A stretch of 64,000 nt of DNA, from NCBI GenBank assembly GCA_027686065.1, contig JAQCTH010000002.1, positions 67,112-131,111 on the forward strand, read 5' to 3'. Source of the stretch: Clostridiaceae bacterium AF10-41. GTDB taxonomy: Bacteria; Bacillota; Clostridia; Clostridiales; Clostridiaceae. The notes under the pieces were generated by a model, which did not search any database, was not told where the DNA came from, and saw only the letters and a list, made by a program, of their open reading frames with translations. Positions within the stretch are counted from its first letter, which is position 1. Each line of letters starts with the position of its first letter. Made by a program: the position numbers and the translations under genes. Positions 23,985-35,078 of the stretch are shown in pieces.

Positions 23985-25715
23985 TTACACTGATTCCTCA
24001 ACTTTTTTACCTAAGACTTGGATTCCTAAGTAAACCACTATTATGGCTATTGGAAGTATTATATACCATTTTATCCCAAACCCTGCTGGGATATATCCAA
24101 ACAAAATAGTTATTACTGCTATAAACAGTGAGTACCATATTTGAGTATTTACATGAGCGATATGATTGCATCCGGATCCCATTGATGAAAGTATTGTTGT
24201 ATCTGATATTGGCGAACAATGATCCCCAAAAATAGCACCTGTTAATACAGCACTTGTACTAACAATCACGTAACTCATATCCGGATTCATAGAATACGCT
24301 AATGGTATTGCTAAAGGCATTAATATTCCCATAGTTCCATATGCAGTTCCTGTAGCAAATGAAATAACTGCACCTAATATAAATATTAAGCTTGGAAGTA
24401 AAAAGTTAGGTAATGAACCTGAGAGTAATGAAACTAAATATTTAGCTGTTCCTAAATCCTTTATTACAGAGCTTAATGACCATGCTAATAATAATATTAC
24501 GCCTGTTATTAGTAGAGGTTTCATACCATCTATCCATGTATCTATAGCTTCTGAAATAGTAAATATTTTCTTACATACTCCCATTATTATAGATACAATA
24601 CTTGCTATTAAAGCTGATTGAAATAATGCTATTGATGCATCCGATGCACTAAACGCCTCTTGTATAGCTTTAAATGATAATGGTGAGTTATTCATTATTT
24701 GCTGAAGAGCACTATCTTCTCCACCCATTATTGCAGAGTATCCACTAAAGTAAAAACAGATTAAAGCTGTAACAACTAATACTCCTATAGGAATTATTGC
24801 ATTCCATATACTTAACTTTACCCCTTCCTTTGGTTCAAGATCATCATGATCCATATTAGAATCCACTGCAACCTCACTATCATTCTCAGAATTTAAACTT
24901 CTTCTTCTTGCAGCTACTTCTGCTTTATACATTGGTCCAAACTCTTTTAATAATATTGAAGTGATAAATACAAAAACTAATATTAATATATTGTAAAATC
25001 TATAAGGTATAGTCTGTAAGAAGATTCCAAACGCATCAACTTCTTTCCCTATACCATTTAAAAAAGCATCCTTTATTAATCCAACTTCTAATCCTATCCA
25101 AGTAGATACAATTGCTAATCCTGCAATAGGTGCTGCTGTTGCATCTATTATAAAAGCTAATCTTTCTCTTGATATTTTCATTTTATCTGCAACTGGTTTC
25201 ATAATAGGTCCAACAATTAATGAATTAGCGTAGTCGTCAAAAAACACAGCTATCCCTAATAAAAGAGTTACCACTTGAGTACTCCTTGCAGTTTTAGCCT
25301 TTTTTGCTAATGCTTCTGCAACAGCTTTAGCACCTCCCATTTTAGCAACTAAGTGAATAACACCACCTATTACTAAGACTTGTAGTATTATTCCTGCATT
25401 CCAAGGATCTGCTAGGGAATTTAAAGATCTAGATACTAAATCTAAAAAAGAATGAATAACAGCAGTAAAAAAAGATTTATCTACCAACTGTACTAAGAAA
25501 GCACCTGATAGTGTTCCTATGAATAAAGATATAATAACATTCTTCGTTAAAAAGGCTAAGACTATTGCAATAACAGGTGGTATTAAAGTTAAGAATCCAT
25601 AATGATTAGCATTAGATGTAGCTGTATCTACTTCTGTTGCAAAAACCATAGATGTTGATTGTAATGTTAATACTATTGTAATCAATAATATTTTTAAGTT
25701 TCTTTTATTATTCAT
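23985..25715 (-). CDS. NhaC-family transporter under lysine riboswitch control, putative lysine transporter
   Basis: A 576-residue membrane protein with a signal-like first helix and about eleven further hydrophobic segments. The NhaC-family phrases FFDDYANSLIVGP, IDATAAPIAGLA, STWIGLEVGLI and GDHCSPISDTTILSS are present. The start at 25715 is chosen because GAAGGAG lies just upstream; the frame opens slightly earlier with TTG. The leader is a lysine riboswitch. Comparative work on the lysine regulon (the LysW group) assigned riboswitch-controlled NhaC-type proteins to lysine transport, so lysine uptake is inferred here rather than Na+/H+ exchange. Confidence 0.85.
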   Translation of the reverse strand: MNNKRNLKILLITIVLTLQSTSMVFATEVDTATSNANHYGFLTLIPPVIAIVLAFLTKNVIISLFIGTLSGAFLVQLVDKSFFTAVIHSFLDLVSRSLNSLADPWNAGIILQVLVIGGVIHLVAKMGGAKAVAEALAKKAKTARSTQVVTLLLGIAVFFDDYANSLIVGPIMKPVADKMKISRERLAFIIDATAAPIAGLAIVSTWIGLEVGLIKDAFLNGIGKEVDAFGIFLQTIPYRFYNILILVFVFITSILLKEFGPMYKAEVAARRRSLNSENDSEVAVDSNMDHDDLEPKEGVKLSIWNAIIPIGVLVVTALICFYFSGYSAIMGGEDSALQQIMNNSPLSFKAIQEAFSASDASIALFQSALIASIVSIIMGVCKKIFTISEAIDTWIDGMKPLLITGVILLLAWSLSSVIKDLGTAKYLVSLLSGSLPNFLLPSLIFILGAVISFATGTAYGTMGILMPLAIPLAYSMNPDMSYVIVSTSAVLTGAIFGDHCSPISDTTILSSMGSGCNHIAHVNTQIWYSLFIAVITILFGYIPAGFGIKWYIILPIAIIVVYLGIQVLGKKVEESV

Positions 25716-25760
25716 ATTTTTCTCCTTCAATGTTTAAGTAAATAATTAAAGGGCATAGCT

Positions 25761-25790
25761 AAAAAGAACCTTGAGTTTCACTCAAGGCTC
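25761..25790 (-). terminator. Terminator of the lysine riboswitch
   Basis: GAGCCTTGAGT and its complement with a short loop, followed by TTTTT on the minus strand: the expression platform that ends transcription when lysine is bound. Confidence 0.85.
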
Positions 25791-26005
25791 TAATATACTT
25801 AAATTCAAAAAAGTAAACTTCCTCAAGCGATAGCTCATCACAATAATAAAATTTGTGACAGTGTTACACATATTTTATGTAACCCCAGTAACATGACTTT
25901 AAAGCATCAATCATACACTTCGGCGATAATTCCTTTCCTACTAAATCTCAGTGCTTACCTCATTAATAGTACTTTTAAGTATCGCTCCTCTACCCTTGTC
26001 TTTAT
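25791..26005 (-). promoter_or_regulatory. Lysine riboswitch (L box) aptamer
   Basis: The minus strand carries the conserved series GGGTAGAGGAGCG, AGTACT, GAGGTAAGC, AGGAAAGG, CGCCGAAG, CTGGGG and CACTGTCAC in the right order. P1 can form from AGCGATA (about 25985) and TATCGCT (about 25828). It precedes the NhaC-family transporter gene. Confidence 0.9.
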
Positions 26006-26078
26006 TTATATTTATTTTATACAAATATTATATAATCATTAACTAACTAAAGCAACCATTAACCTATAATATATTATT

Positions 26079-27311
26079 TTATCTTGTTTCCATAAATGTT
26101 TCTATTTCTTCTATAGTCTTAATCATATCTTTAGTTAATACTTCATTACCATTCTCAGTAATAAGAATATCATCTTCTATTCTTATTCCTATATTCTCTG
26201 CTTCTATATATATTCCTGGTTCAACAGTATATACCATACCAGCTTCGAATATAACATCTCTATTTTCTAATTCTATATCATGTGTATCCATTCCTAAACT
26301 GTGACCTATACTGTGATAGTAAAACTTTGAAACTTCATCCTTATTTGTTATTAAGCCAAGTGAAATACATTCTTCGGCAATCCATTCTCTTGCTTTACTA
26401 TTTAAATCTAGAAAACTTACGCCAGGTTTCATTTCTTTAATAACTTTTTCATTTACTCTAAGGACCGCATTATATACTTCTTTTTGCCTTTCTGTAAATT
26501 TACCATTGACTGGGAATGTCCTTGATATATCTCCATTATAATATTTATACTGAGCTCCTAAATCAAATAATATTAAATCTCCATCATTTAATTCTGAATC
26601 ATTAGCTACATAATGTAGTATTGTTGCATTTTTACCAGCAGCTGCAATAGTCTTAAAAGCAAAATCCTTTACTCCATTTTTCTTACATATAAAATCAAAA
26701 TATGCTTCTAATTCATATTCCTTAATTCCAGATTTAGAATTTTTCATCAATATTTCTATACCTTCTATTGTAATTTCTATAGCTTTTCTAATTCTTTCAA
26801 TTTCTTCTTCACTTTTTATAAGTCTTAAATCACCTATAAGTTTAAAGGCATTTTTTATATTTAAGTTGTAATACTTATCCTTAATTTCATGTGCATACTT
26901 ATATGAATTATTTTCCTTTTCTAGGTCTAAATAGATATTTATCTCTTCATTAACTGAAATTATCTTATCTATAAAATTATTAAATTCACCTAAATATCTA
27001 ACATCTTCTATATCACAAATTTCAAGTACTTCTTCTTTTCTTATAGTTCTTCCTTCCCATTTTTCTATAATAGGGTCAACTTCTTTTATAAATAAATATT
27101 CTTTTATCTTACCACCAAATTTTGATAAGACTAAAATATGCTTTTCTTCGTCTATTCCTGTTAAATAATAAAAATTTCTATTTGGTGTAAATTGATATTT
27201 TTCATCAGCAGTTTTTTTGGGAGCATTTCCAGCAAATAATATTAATAAAGAATTATCTTTAATTTTACTTAGAACCTTATTTCTATTATTTTTATAAAAT
27301 TTCTTATTCAT
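26079..27311 (-). CDS. Aminopeptidase P family protein (two-domain form)
   Basis: A 410-residue Xaa-Pro aminopeptidase. The N-terminal AMP_N domain (about 1-135) is followed by the M24 catalytic domain. Visible metal ligands are FDLGAQYKYYNGDISRT (two Asp), YYHSIGHSLGMDTHD (His), VEPGIYIE (Glu) and GIRIEDD (Glu). AAGGAGGA precedes the ATG. It lies 15 bp after the ACT-domain gene pheB and is probably transcribed with it. It is a different branch from the 588-residue protein at 21454. Confidence 0.92.
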   Translation of the reverse strand: MNKKFYKNNRNKVLSKIKDNSLLILFAGNAPKKTADEKYQFTPNRNFYYLTGIDEEKHILVLSKFGGKIKEYLFIKEVDPIIEKWEGRTIRKEEVLEICDIEDVRYLGEFNNFIDKIISVNEEINIYLDLEKENNSYKYAHEIKDKYYNLNIKNAFKLIGDLRLIKSEEEIERIRKAIEITIEGIEILMKNSKSGIKEYELEAYFDFICKKNGVKDFAFKTIAAAGKNATILHYVANDSELNDGDLILFDLGAQYKYYNGDISRTFPVNGKFTERQKEVYNAVLRVNEKVIKEMKPGVSFLDLNSKAREWIAEECISLGLITNKDEVSKFYYHSIGHSLGMDTHDIELENRDVIFEAGMVYTVEPGIYIEAENIGIRIEDDILITENGNEVLTKDMIKTIEEIETFMETR

Positions 27312-27326
27312 AAATTAATGTCCTCC

Positions 27327-27767
27327 TTATTCCATTGCCAATACCTTAACACTAATTACATTAGGTAGTGCTCTTAAAGTATTCACTAAATGTTTTAAAT
27401 CTTTTTTTACATTAGCTATGTCAAGTGTTATAGTGACATTTGCAGCCATGTTTATAGGTATATCTTGACTTATTGTTAATATATTTCCCTTATTAAAAGC
27501 AATGCAATCTAAAACCTTAGATAAAGTTCCTGTTTCATGGGATAGTAGTACAACTAATGTTATTTTCTTACTATGTATTCCTTCTATCATTGGAAAAATA
27601 TGATCTTTATATTTATAAAAGGTACTCCTGCTTATCCCTGTTTGTTTTACAGCATCACTTATATCCTTTGCTCTTCCAGTAATAAGATTTTCCTTAACTT
27701 CTAAAACCTTTTTAAAAACCTCTGGCAATACTCTGCCACTAACTATATAAAATTTTTCCGAAGACAT
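27327..27767 (-). CDS. pheB: ACT domain-containing protein, UPF0735 (PheB)
   Basis: A 146-residue protein. An N-terminal helix-turn-helix-like segment (about 35-60, ISDAVKQTGISRSTFYKYKD) is followed by an ACT domain (about 68-142) that usually binds an amino acid. It is named PheB because of its place next to pheA in B. subtilis, but the biochemical role is unknown. Here it leads an aminopeptidase gene, and its 5' region contains a 37-bp perfect palindrome that may control it. Confidence 0.85.
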   Translation of the reverse strand: MSSEKFYIVSGRVLPEVFKKVLEVKENLITGRAKDISDAVKQTGISRSTFYKYKDHIFPMIEGIHSKKITLVVLLSHETGTLSKVLDCIAFNKGNILTISQDIPINMAANVTITLDIANVKKDLKHLVNTLRALPNVISVKVLAME

Positions 27768-27793
27768 AAAGTCACCTACCTTATATTAAAATT

Positions 27794-27830
27794 AAATAAG
27801 CTATATAATTAATAATTATATAGCTTATTT
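27794..27830. repeat. Long perfect palindrome upstream of pheB
   Basis: Two 18-base arms (AAATAAGCTATATAATTA and its complement) around a single base, 27 bp before the pheB ATG. The position suits an operator or a leader hairpin; it is followed by T-rich sequence on the minus strand. Confidence 0.55.
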
Positions 27831-28007
27831 AAAATAAAATATATATGTTTCAATTAATAATCTACATCATTACTATAGTATTACTTAAGAAAAATTCAAA
27901 ACATGCATTGTTAAAACTTTTATATAAGTTGTTGAAACTATGAGTAATATTACAAATTTAAAGTCTAGTTAAATTTATGATAAATATATTTAAATATCTA
28001 CACTTAT

Positions 28008-28220
28008 TTATATATGAATCTTATTTGATTTCTTTATTCTATTTATAAATATTTTCAAAAGTGAAATCAATATAGATATAACTCCCCCTAATGCAAAACA
28101 TAGTTGAATATTCCCAGTAAATAATCCTACCAAAACTCCAAGCCCTACTCCATAAGCAAGAAATGTTGTGAGTAATTTTAATTCTTCTTCTGACAAAAAT
28201 AATTTGTCATTCCATTCCAT
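28008..28220 (-). CDS. Small two-helix membrane protein, unknown function
   Basis: A 70-residue protein. Two hydrophobic segments (about 19-37 and 41-60) are joined by a glycine-rich turn, with an acidic N-terminus and a basic C-terminus. GGAGGGAAG precedes the ATG. It stands alone 115 bp after spmB on the same strand. No family recognised; sporulation-linked expression with spmAB is possible but not shown. Confidence 0.7.
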   Translation of the reverse strand: MEWNDKLFLSEEELKLLTTFLAYGVGLGVLVGLFTGNIQLCFALGGVISILISLLKIFINRIKKSNKIHI

Positions 28221-28334
28221 GTTTATACACTTCCCTCCTTCTTTCTATATTTTTATTATAAGATATTTTCATTAACAACTAGTTACAAAATTATTACGTA
28301 TTGATTAAAATTTGTTAATTATTTAATAAATTAA

Positions 28335-28859
28335 CTATATTAAAAATTTATTCACTAAGAAAATTACAGCTATTACAGCTGTTAAATCAGCTAATATAGC
28401 AGCCCATAATGTATGTCTTATTTTCTTAATTTGAACTGCTCCAAAGTAAACTGTTATTGTGTAGAATATTGTTTCTGTTGTTCCCATAATAACTGAGGAA
28501 ATCAAACCTATTGGTGTATCTGGTCCATATGTCTTTAATATATCGGTAAGAATGCCTATAGCTCCACTACCTGATAAAGGCTTTACTAACACTAGTGGAA
28601 CTACCTCCTTTGGCAATCCAATTAACCCAGCAATTGGTGCTACCATATTATTTAATATATCTAATAATTTCGCTTCCCTAAATATGTTCACAGCTATTAT
28701 CATGGCTAATAAATATGGAAATATGTTTAAACAAACCTTCAACCCATCTTTTGCTCCTTCTATAAACCATTCATAAACCTTTCTCCCCTTAAACATCCCA
28801 TAAGTGATGATTATAATTACTATTATAGGAATTATACTTTTTGTCAAATATTGAAACAT
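28335..28859 (-). CDS. spmB: Spore maturation protein B
   Basis: A 174-residue membrane protein of the nucleoside-recognition (Gate) fold, needed with SpmA for full dehydration of the spore core. Four to five hydrophobic segments are visible, with the conserved LVKPLSGSGAIG and GTTETIFYTITVYFG. The start at 28859 is preferred over an in-frame GTG four codons earlier because that GTG lies inside the AGGAGGTG ribosome site. It begins 18 bp after spmA. Confidence 0.93.
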   Translation of the reverse strand: MFQYLTKSIIPIIVIIIITYGMFKGRKVYEWFIEGAKDGLKVCLNIFPYLLAMIIAVNIFREAKLLDILNNMVAPIAGLIGLPKEVVPLVLVKPLSGSGAIGILTDILKTYGPDTPIGLISSVIMGTTETIFYTITVYFGAVQIKKIRHTLWAAILADLTAVIAVIFLVNKFLI

Positions 28860-28877
28860 TTTATTATGCACCTCCTG

Positions 28878-29453
28878 TTAAAAATATCTTTGTAATACTT
28901 TACAACAAATAACTCCCATTATGGCAGCAATAGTGCTTGCTAATACCGCCGGAAGTATTATTGTCCCTGGATTACTTGAGCCACAAGCAGCTCTTATTGA
29001 TATTACTGTTGAAGGCACTAACTGTATGCATGCTGCATTTAATACCAAAAATAGTGACATGTCATCTGATGCTGTTCCTTTTTCTTTATTTAATCTATCC
29101 ATTTCCTGCATAGCTTTTATACCAAATGGAGTTGCTGCATTACCAAGACCCATCATATTTGCTGTTATGTTCATAACTATTGCTCCTAATGCCTTTTCGT
29201 CCTTAGCGGCCTCTTTAAAAATAAGTTTTAATATTGGTCTTAAAATCTTTGCAAGTTTATTTGTAAAGCCACTTTTCTCTGCTACTTTCATTACTCCACA
29301 CCAAAAACACATAAGTCCTACTAGCCCTAAAATCAATGAAACAGTTGAGTCAGCAGAAGATATTATAGCTTTAGATATTAACTCTCCATTACCTGTTAAT
29401 AACCCAATTAATACCCCTAAGAATATCATTCCAAACCAAATATAGTTTATCAA
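28878..29453 (-). CDS. spmA: Spore maturation protein A
   Basis: A 191-residue membrane protein of the same Gate family as SpmB and its partner in spore core dehydration. The phrases FWCGVMKVAEKSG, NITANMMGLGNAATPFGIKAM and QLVPSTVISIRA are typical. I place the start at the TTG at 29453 because AGAGGTGAG lies just before it and the product then begins like other SpmA proteins (INYIWFGMIF). A longer form from an ATG at 29483 has no ribosome site. Confidence 0.93.
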   Translation of the reverse strand: MINYIWFGMIFLGVLIGLLTGNGELISKAIISSADSTVSLILGLVGLMCFWCGVMKVAEKSGFTNKLAKILRPILKLIFKEAAKDEKALGAIVMNITANMMGLGNAATPFGIKAMQEMDRLNKEKGTASDDMSLFLVLNAACIQLVPSTVISIRAACGSSNPGTIILPAVLASTIAAIMGVICCKVLQRYF

Positions 29454-29638
29454 AATCTCACCTCTTATAAATTGCTTAGACACATTAAAATAGATAATAG
29501 CCTAAAAATACTATCATATTGGTCTATTATTTATTTGATTTTGCCTTATACAATATATGCCTTGCATAAGATATTTATTAGTGATAGGATAAATATATGT
29601 AATATTAATTATGTTTATAGACTTAAAGGAGACAAATT

Positions 29639-29824
29639 ATGAAAGAAGCAAACTTAAAACTAGCTCAACAAGATATAGATGATGCATTACAAACAGTAGA
29701 CGATATGGTAAGTTTTATCGATGGAGATGACCTTTCTAAAGATATCTTAAAAGAAAAGTTTCTTACATTAACAGAAAAGGTTCAAGAATTGGAAAGTATT
29801 TTAAAAACTGAAGGAATCCTTTAA
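29639..29824 (+). CDS. Small acidic helical protein, unknown function
   Basis: A 61-residue soluble protein that is almost entirely helical and acidic (DDALQTVDDMVSFIDGDDL), with heptad-like leucines. AAAGGAGAC lies before the ATG and a strong terminator directly after the stop, so this is a genuine single-gene unit. No family recognised. Confidence 0.7.
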   Translation: MKEANLKLAQQDIDDALQTVDDMVSFIDGDDLSKDILKEKFLTLTEKVQELESILKTEGIL

Positions 29825-29836
29825 TATTTATTATAA

Positions 29837-29869
29837 AAAAAACAACTTCATTAAAGAAGTTGTTTTTTT
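29837..29869. terminator. Terminator after the 61-residue protein
   Basis: AAAAAACAACTTC pairs with GAAGTTGTTTTTT around a 6-base loop, with a T run on the plus strand 12 bp after the stop. Confidence 0.88.
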
Positions 29870-29962
29870 ATGACCTATAACTCACATTTTTTTGATTAGA
29901 TAACCCACTTCTAACCTTAAGACCATACACTATCATATTTTCTCTTACACACAGTCGAAATT

Positions 29963-29976
29963 TGAAAACGTTTAAT
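29963..29976. promoter_or_regulatory. cre-like site downstream of ccpA
   Basis: TGAAAACGTTTAAT matches the CcpA site consensus TGWAANCGNTNWCA except for the last two bases. It lies about 110 bp after the ccpA stop, between convergent genes, where no promoter was recognised, so a roadblock or chance match are both possible. Confidence 0.3.
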
Positions 29977-30051
29977 AATATATTATCATAATTATACCAT
30001 GGTTTTTATATACTAGCAACAGTTCGCTGCAAAAAAGTATAAACTTTACAA

Positions 30052-30080
30052 TTAAGGGGATATCTACGATATCCCCTTAA
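30052..30080. terminator. Hairpin after ccpA
   Basis: A perfect 13-bp stem (TTAAGGGGATATC) with a TAC loop, six bases after the ccpA stop. It lacks a T run, so it may be a processing or stability hairpin as much as a terminator. Confidence 0.6.
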
Positions 30081-30085
30081 TAATT

Positions 30086-31102
<1,017 letters not shown>

Positions 31103-31215
31103 TTATTATAATCTTTTCCTTATTCTACTATATATTATCTATATATTATACTATTTACAAATAATTAATACAATATTCAAGCTTTCTCTTTATAATTATT
31201 TACTATAATAGAGTT

Positions 31216-31247
31216 AAAAAGTTAGAAGTTTAGTAGAAACTTCTAAC
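31216..31247 (-). terminator. ileS terminator
   Basis: GTTAGAAGTTT pairs perfectly with AAACTTCTAAC around a 5-base loop; TTTTT follows on the minus strand. It lies 20 bp after the ileS stop. Confidence 0.88.
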
Positions 31248-31267
31248 CTTTTAATAAAATCTTTACC

Positions 31268-34200
31268 CTATTTTATAACTTCTACAGTCATATTTAGCTT
31301 TTCGCCATTTATGATTGTCTCTGTATAATCCACTTTTTCGCTTACTACAATTTCTTGAGTTAAGGTTTCTCTTTTTATTACATCAGAATATTTATTGATT
31401 ATCCCTATTAACATATCATTATCCGAAACAAATAATTTAATTTTATCGGCAACTTCAAAACCTTTATCTTTTCTCATATTTTGAATCTTTGAAATTACTT
31501 CTCTTAAATGTCCTTCTTCTCTTAATTCTTCTGTAATAGTAGTATCAAGAACTATTCCTATTTGTCCTTCTCCAGCAAAAGCATATCCTTCTAAACCTTG
31601 CATTGTTACTAGAACGCTTTCACTATTTAAAACTATTTCAGTTCCATTAACTGTTATAGTTTCAGTTCCACCATTTTGAAGGTTTTGTGCTAATTCCATT
31701 TGATTTCTTGAAGCTATTTCTTTTCTTATTCCTGGAATTAACTTACCATATGCCTTTCCTAATACAGGTAAATTAGGCTTAATTTCAAAATTAACATATT
31801 GTGATAAATCAGCACCGAATTCTACAACCTTTATATTAAGTTCATCTTTTATTATATCACCATAATATTCTGGTATTACCGCTGTTGATAAAAGCATCTT
31901 TGAAAGTGGTTGCCTATTTTTTATATTAGCACCATTTCTAGCACTTCTTCCAAGTTTAACTATTGTATAGGCTAAATCCATTTCCTTTTCTAACTTTTCA
32001 TCGATAGCATTTTCATCATAAGTTGGCCATGTGGATAAATGTACACTTTCTAAAGCTGACTCATCTAATCCTACAACTAAATTTTGATAAATTTCTTCTG
32101 TTATAAATGGTATAAACGGAGCTGCAACTTTAACTAATGTAGTTAAGACTCTATATAAAGTAACATAAGCACCTATCTTATCTTCAGTTAAATCTTCTGA
32201 CCAATATCTTGCTCTATTTCTTCTTACATACCAATTTGAAAGTTCATCTGTAAATTCTTCAATAATTAATGCAGCTTGTGTTATATTGTATGAATTTAAA
32301 TTGTCATCAACATCTTTAATTAATGTGTTAAGCTTTGACATTATCCATTTATCCATAACATTTTTTGATTTGAAATCCTTATATTCTAATGGATTAAACT
32401 TATCTAAATCTGCATATAAAACATAAAATGAATATACATTCCAGAAAGTACTTAAGAATTTTCTTTGTGCTTCTTGAACATCATCAATAGAAAATCTTGT
32501 TGGCAACCATGGTGCACTTGCTGTGTAGAAATGCCATCTTGTTGCATCTGCTCCTTGTGAATCTAAAACTTCAAATGGATCTACAACATTTCCTTTTGAT
32601 TTTGACATTTTTAAGCCTTTCTTATCTAACACGTGACCTAAAACTATACAATTTTCAAATGAGTTCGTATCAAATATTGCTGTAGAAATAGCTAATAAAG
32701 TATAGAACCAACCTCTTGTCTGGTCAACCGCTTCTGAAATAAATTGTGCTGGGAAGTTCTTTTCAAATACCTCTTTATTCTCAAATGGATAATGCAATTG
32801 TGCAAAAGGCATTGATCCTGAATCAAACCAACAGTCAATAACTTCTGCTGTTCTTGTCATTTCCTTACTACACTTAGGACATTTTAAGTGAACATTATCT
32901 ATATATGGTTTATGCAATTCTATATCTTCAGGAACATTAATGCCCTTTTCTTTTAATTCTTCTACACTTCCTATACATTCTTTATGACCACATTCACATT
33001 CCCAAATAGGAAGTGGAGTGCCCCAATATCTATCTCTTGATATACCCCAATCAATAACATTTTCTAAGAACTTACCAAATCTACCTGTTCTTATGTTATC
33101 TGGATACCAATTAATTTTGTTATTATTTTCTAATAGCTTATCTCTAAGTTTAGTCATTGCAACAAACCAACTTTCTCTTGGATAATAAAGAAGCGGTGTG
33201 TCACATCTCCAACAGTGTGGATATGAATGTGTATGCTTTTCAGCTTTAAATAACTTGTTATTTTCATCTAAGTATTTAACTATGCTTTCATCACACTTTT
33301 TAACAAACTTTCCTGCCCATGGAGTTACTTCATCTACAAAATTACCACTAGCATCTACTAGGTTTATGAATCCTATTCCATTTTTCTTTGCAACAAAACT
33401 ATCATCTTCACCATATGCAGGAGCTATATGAACTATCCCTGTACCATCTGATAAAGTTACATAGTCTCCATGAATAACTTCAAATGCCTTTCCTTCAACT
33501 TCACCAAAAGGAAGTAGTCTTTCATATTTAGTTCCTAATAATTCAGTTCCTTTAAACTCTTTAATTACTTCGTAGTCTTCGCCTAATACCTTTAAAGCTA
33601 AATCTTTAGCAAGTACTAACGTTTCATCTCCAACTTTCGCTTCAATATAATCATAAGCTTTATTTACACATAACGCTAAGTTTGAAGGTAATGTCCACGG
33701 AGTTGTTGTCCATGCTAATATATATTTATTTTCTTCTCCTTCAACTTTAAATTTAACTATAGCAGTTAAATCCTTAACATCCTTATATCCTTGTGAAACT
33801 TCATGTGAAGAAAGTCCTGTTCCACATCTTGGACAGTATGGCATTACTTTATGACCTTTATATAAAAGTCCTTTTTCCCACATTTGGCTTAATGCCCACC
33901 AAACAGATTCTATATATGAGTTATGATATGTAACATAAGGCTGTTCCATATCTACCCAGTATCCTATTTGATTAGTCATTTTTTCCCACATGTTTACATA
34001 AGTAAATACTGATTCCTTACACTCTGTAACAAACTTCTCTACTCCATAACTTTCGATTTGCTCTTTCCCTGAAATTCCAAGTTTCTTTTCGATTTCAAGT
34101 TCAACTGGTAATCCATGAGTATCCCATCCTGCTTTTCTTATAACTTTATATCCCTTCATAACCTTGTATCTTGGGATAATATCCTTCATAACCCTTGTTA

Positions 34201-34378
34201 AAACGTGTCCTACATGAGGTCTTCCATTTGCTGTTGGAGGTCCATCATAAAAAGTAAAATACTCCCCATCTTGATTCATATCAAAATTCTTTTTAATAAC
34301 ATTATTTTCTTTCCAAAGGTTTGCTACTTCCTTTTCCATGCCAACAAAGCCCTTTGATAGTTCAACTTTCTTGTACAT
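31268..34378 (-). CDS. ileS: Isoleucyl-tRNA synthetase, eukaryote-like (IleRS2) type
   Basis: Charges tRNA-Ile and edits valine. The 1036-residue protein has the motif GRPHVGH (near residue 55), CP1 editing sequences, and [17 protein letters not shown] near residue 595. A C-terminal anticodon-binding region lacks the zinc finger of ordinary bacterial IleRS. The N-terminal phrases [13 protein letters not shown] and [18 protein letters not shown] are those of the eukaryote-like group, which includes the mupirocin-resistant MupA/IleRS2 enzymes. Clostridia often have only this type. An Ile T-box lies upstream. Confidence 0.95.
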   Translation of the reverse strand: MYKKVELSKGFVGMEKEVANLWKENNVIKKNFDMNQDGEYFTFYDGPPTANGRPHVGHVLTRVMKDIIPRYKVMKGYKVIRKAGWDTHGLPVELEIEKKLGISGKEQIESYGVEKFVTECKESVFTYVNMWEKMTNQIGYWVDMEQPYVTYHNSYIESVWWALSQMWEKGLLYKGHKVMPYCPRCGTGLSSHEVSQGYKDVKDLTAIVKFKVEGEENKYILAWTTTPWTLPSNLALCVNKAYDYIEAKVGDETLVLAKDLALKVLGEDYEVIKEFKGTELLGTKYERLLPFGEVEGKAFEVIHGDYVTLSDGTGIVHIAPAYGEDDSFVAKKNGIGFINLVDASGNFVDEVTPWAGKFVKKCDESIVKYLDENNKLFKAEKHTHSYPHCWRCDTPLLYYPRESWFVAMTKLRDKLLENNNKINWYPDNIRTGRFGKFLENVIDWGISRDRYWGTPLPIWECECGHKECIGSVEELKEKGINVPEDIELHKPYIDNVHLKCPKCSKEMTRTAEVIDCWFDSGSMPFAQLHYPFENKEVFEKNFPAQFISEAVDQTRGWFYTLLAISTAIFDTNSFENCIVLGHVLDKKGLKMSKSKGNVVDPFEVLDSQGADATRWHFYTASAPWLPTRFSIDDVQEAQRKFLSTFWNVYSFYVLYADLDKFNPLEYKDFKSKNVMDKWIMSKLNTLIKDVDDNLNSYNITQAALIIEEFTDELSNWYVRRNRARYWSEDLTEDKIGAYVTLYRVLTTLVKVAAPFIPFITEEIYQNLVVGLDESALESVHLSTWPTYDENAIDEKLEKEMDLAYTIVKLGRSARNGANIKNRQPLSKMLLSTAVIPEYYGDIIKDELNIKVVEFGADLSQYVNFEIKPNLPVLGKAYGKLIPGIRKEIASRNQMELAQNLQNGGTETITVNGTEIVLNSESVLVTMQGLEGYAFAGEGQIGIVLDTTITEELREEGHLREVISKIQNMRKDKGFEVADKIKLFVSDNDMLIGIINKYSDVIKRETLTQEIVVSEKVDYTETIINGEKLNMTVEVIK

Positions 34379-34530
34379 ATATAAACTCCCTTCTTTTGAT
34401 CAACTTATATTAAATATACTAGTTTAAGACTATACTTATCTTTACAATTACCTTTAATCTATATTTTACATTATTAACTATAGATTAGTAATTATTCACA
34501 AGTTAATTACTACTAAACATAAATTAGATA

Positions 34531-34800
34531 AATAAAAAAACTTCGCCCAATAGGGCGAAGATAATTCGCTATACCACCTAAGGTCATAAGTTCATCATAA
34601 AATCATGAAAAACTTTCTATTTCGAGTACAATCATACTCTATCCTTTAACGCTGGCTAACGTGAAAACTTAATTAGTAAATTTACCTTTCAGTCTCAAAC
34701 TCCTAGGTGATTTTCCTTAATCTTCTCTATGACTTTTCACCAAACAGCCACTCTCTTAAAGTATCAAACTAAGTACTTTTCCTAATCACAGTCTTTAATT
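34531..34800 (-). promoter_or_regulatory. T-box riboswitch, isoleucine specifier
   Basis: On the minus strand a Stem I region contains AGTACTTAG and GAGAGTGG, and the specifier AUC lies at 34711-34709 in AAA-ATC-ACC. The T-box TTAGGTGGTATAGCG (34581-34567) has TGGT for the A73-CCA end. The terminator CTTCGCCC-TATT-GGGCGAAG (34541-34560) is followed by seven T. It controls ileS. Confidence 0.9.
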
Positions 34801-34896
34801 ATTGAATAAGCTAATATAAATTGTTAATAATACTTATATTCTACTACAAAGTGGAATAATATAAAAGATTATATTTATGAATATTTAAATATAATT

Positions 34897-34931
34897 TTCA
34901 CAAAATAGTATTATCAATACTATTTTGTGAA
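34897..34931. repeat. Perfect 16-bp inverted repeat upstream of the bfd-like gene
   Basis: TTCACAAAATAGTATT, three bases, then its complement, ending 35 bp before the -35 element of the next gene. A suitable place for an operator, although it does not match Fur, Rex or CRP-type sites that I know. Confidence 0.5.
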
Positions 34932-34965
34932 TTTATAATTATCTAATAATTTTTATCTATTAGTA

Positions 34966-34994
34966 TTGACTTTCTTTATCGATGGCTATATAAT
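34966..34994 (+). promoter_or_regulatory. Promoter of the bfd-like gene
   Basis: TTGACT (34966-34971), 17 bp, consensus TATAAT (34989-34994); the ATG follows 85 bp downstream. Confidence 0.75.
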
Positions 34995-35078
34995 AGAATC
35001 ATAAAGAATAAACAATAATTATTTTTTATCCCCTTTATTTTCCTTAGTCTATTTCTTAATATATAGGAGGAAAACTAA

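Noticed and set aside
28921..29445. Long open frame (174 codons) on the plus strand opposite spmA
   Set aside because: It mirrors the membrane-protein coding of spmA, has no ribosome site and unnatural composition; a shadow of the real gene.
29963..29976. cre site as autoregulation of ccpA
   Set aside because: It lies downstream of the ccpA stop, not near its promoter, so it was listed only as a weak site.
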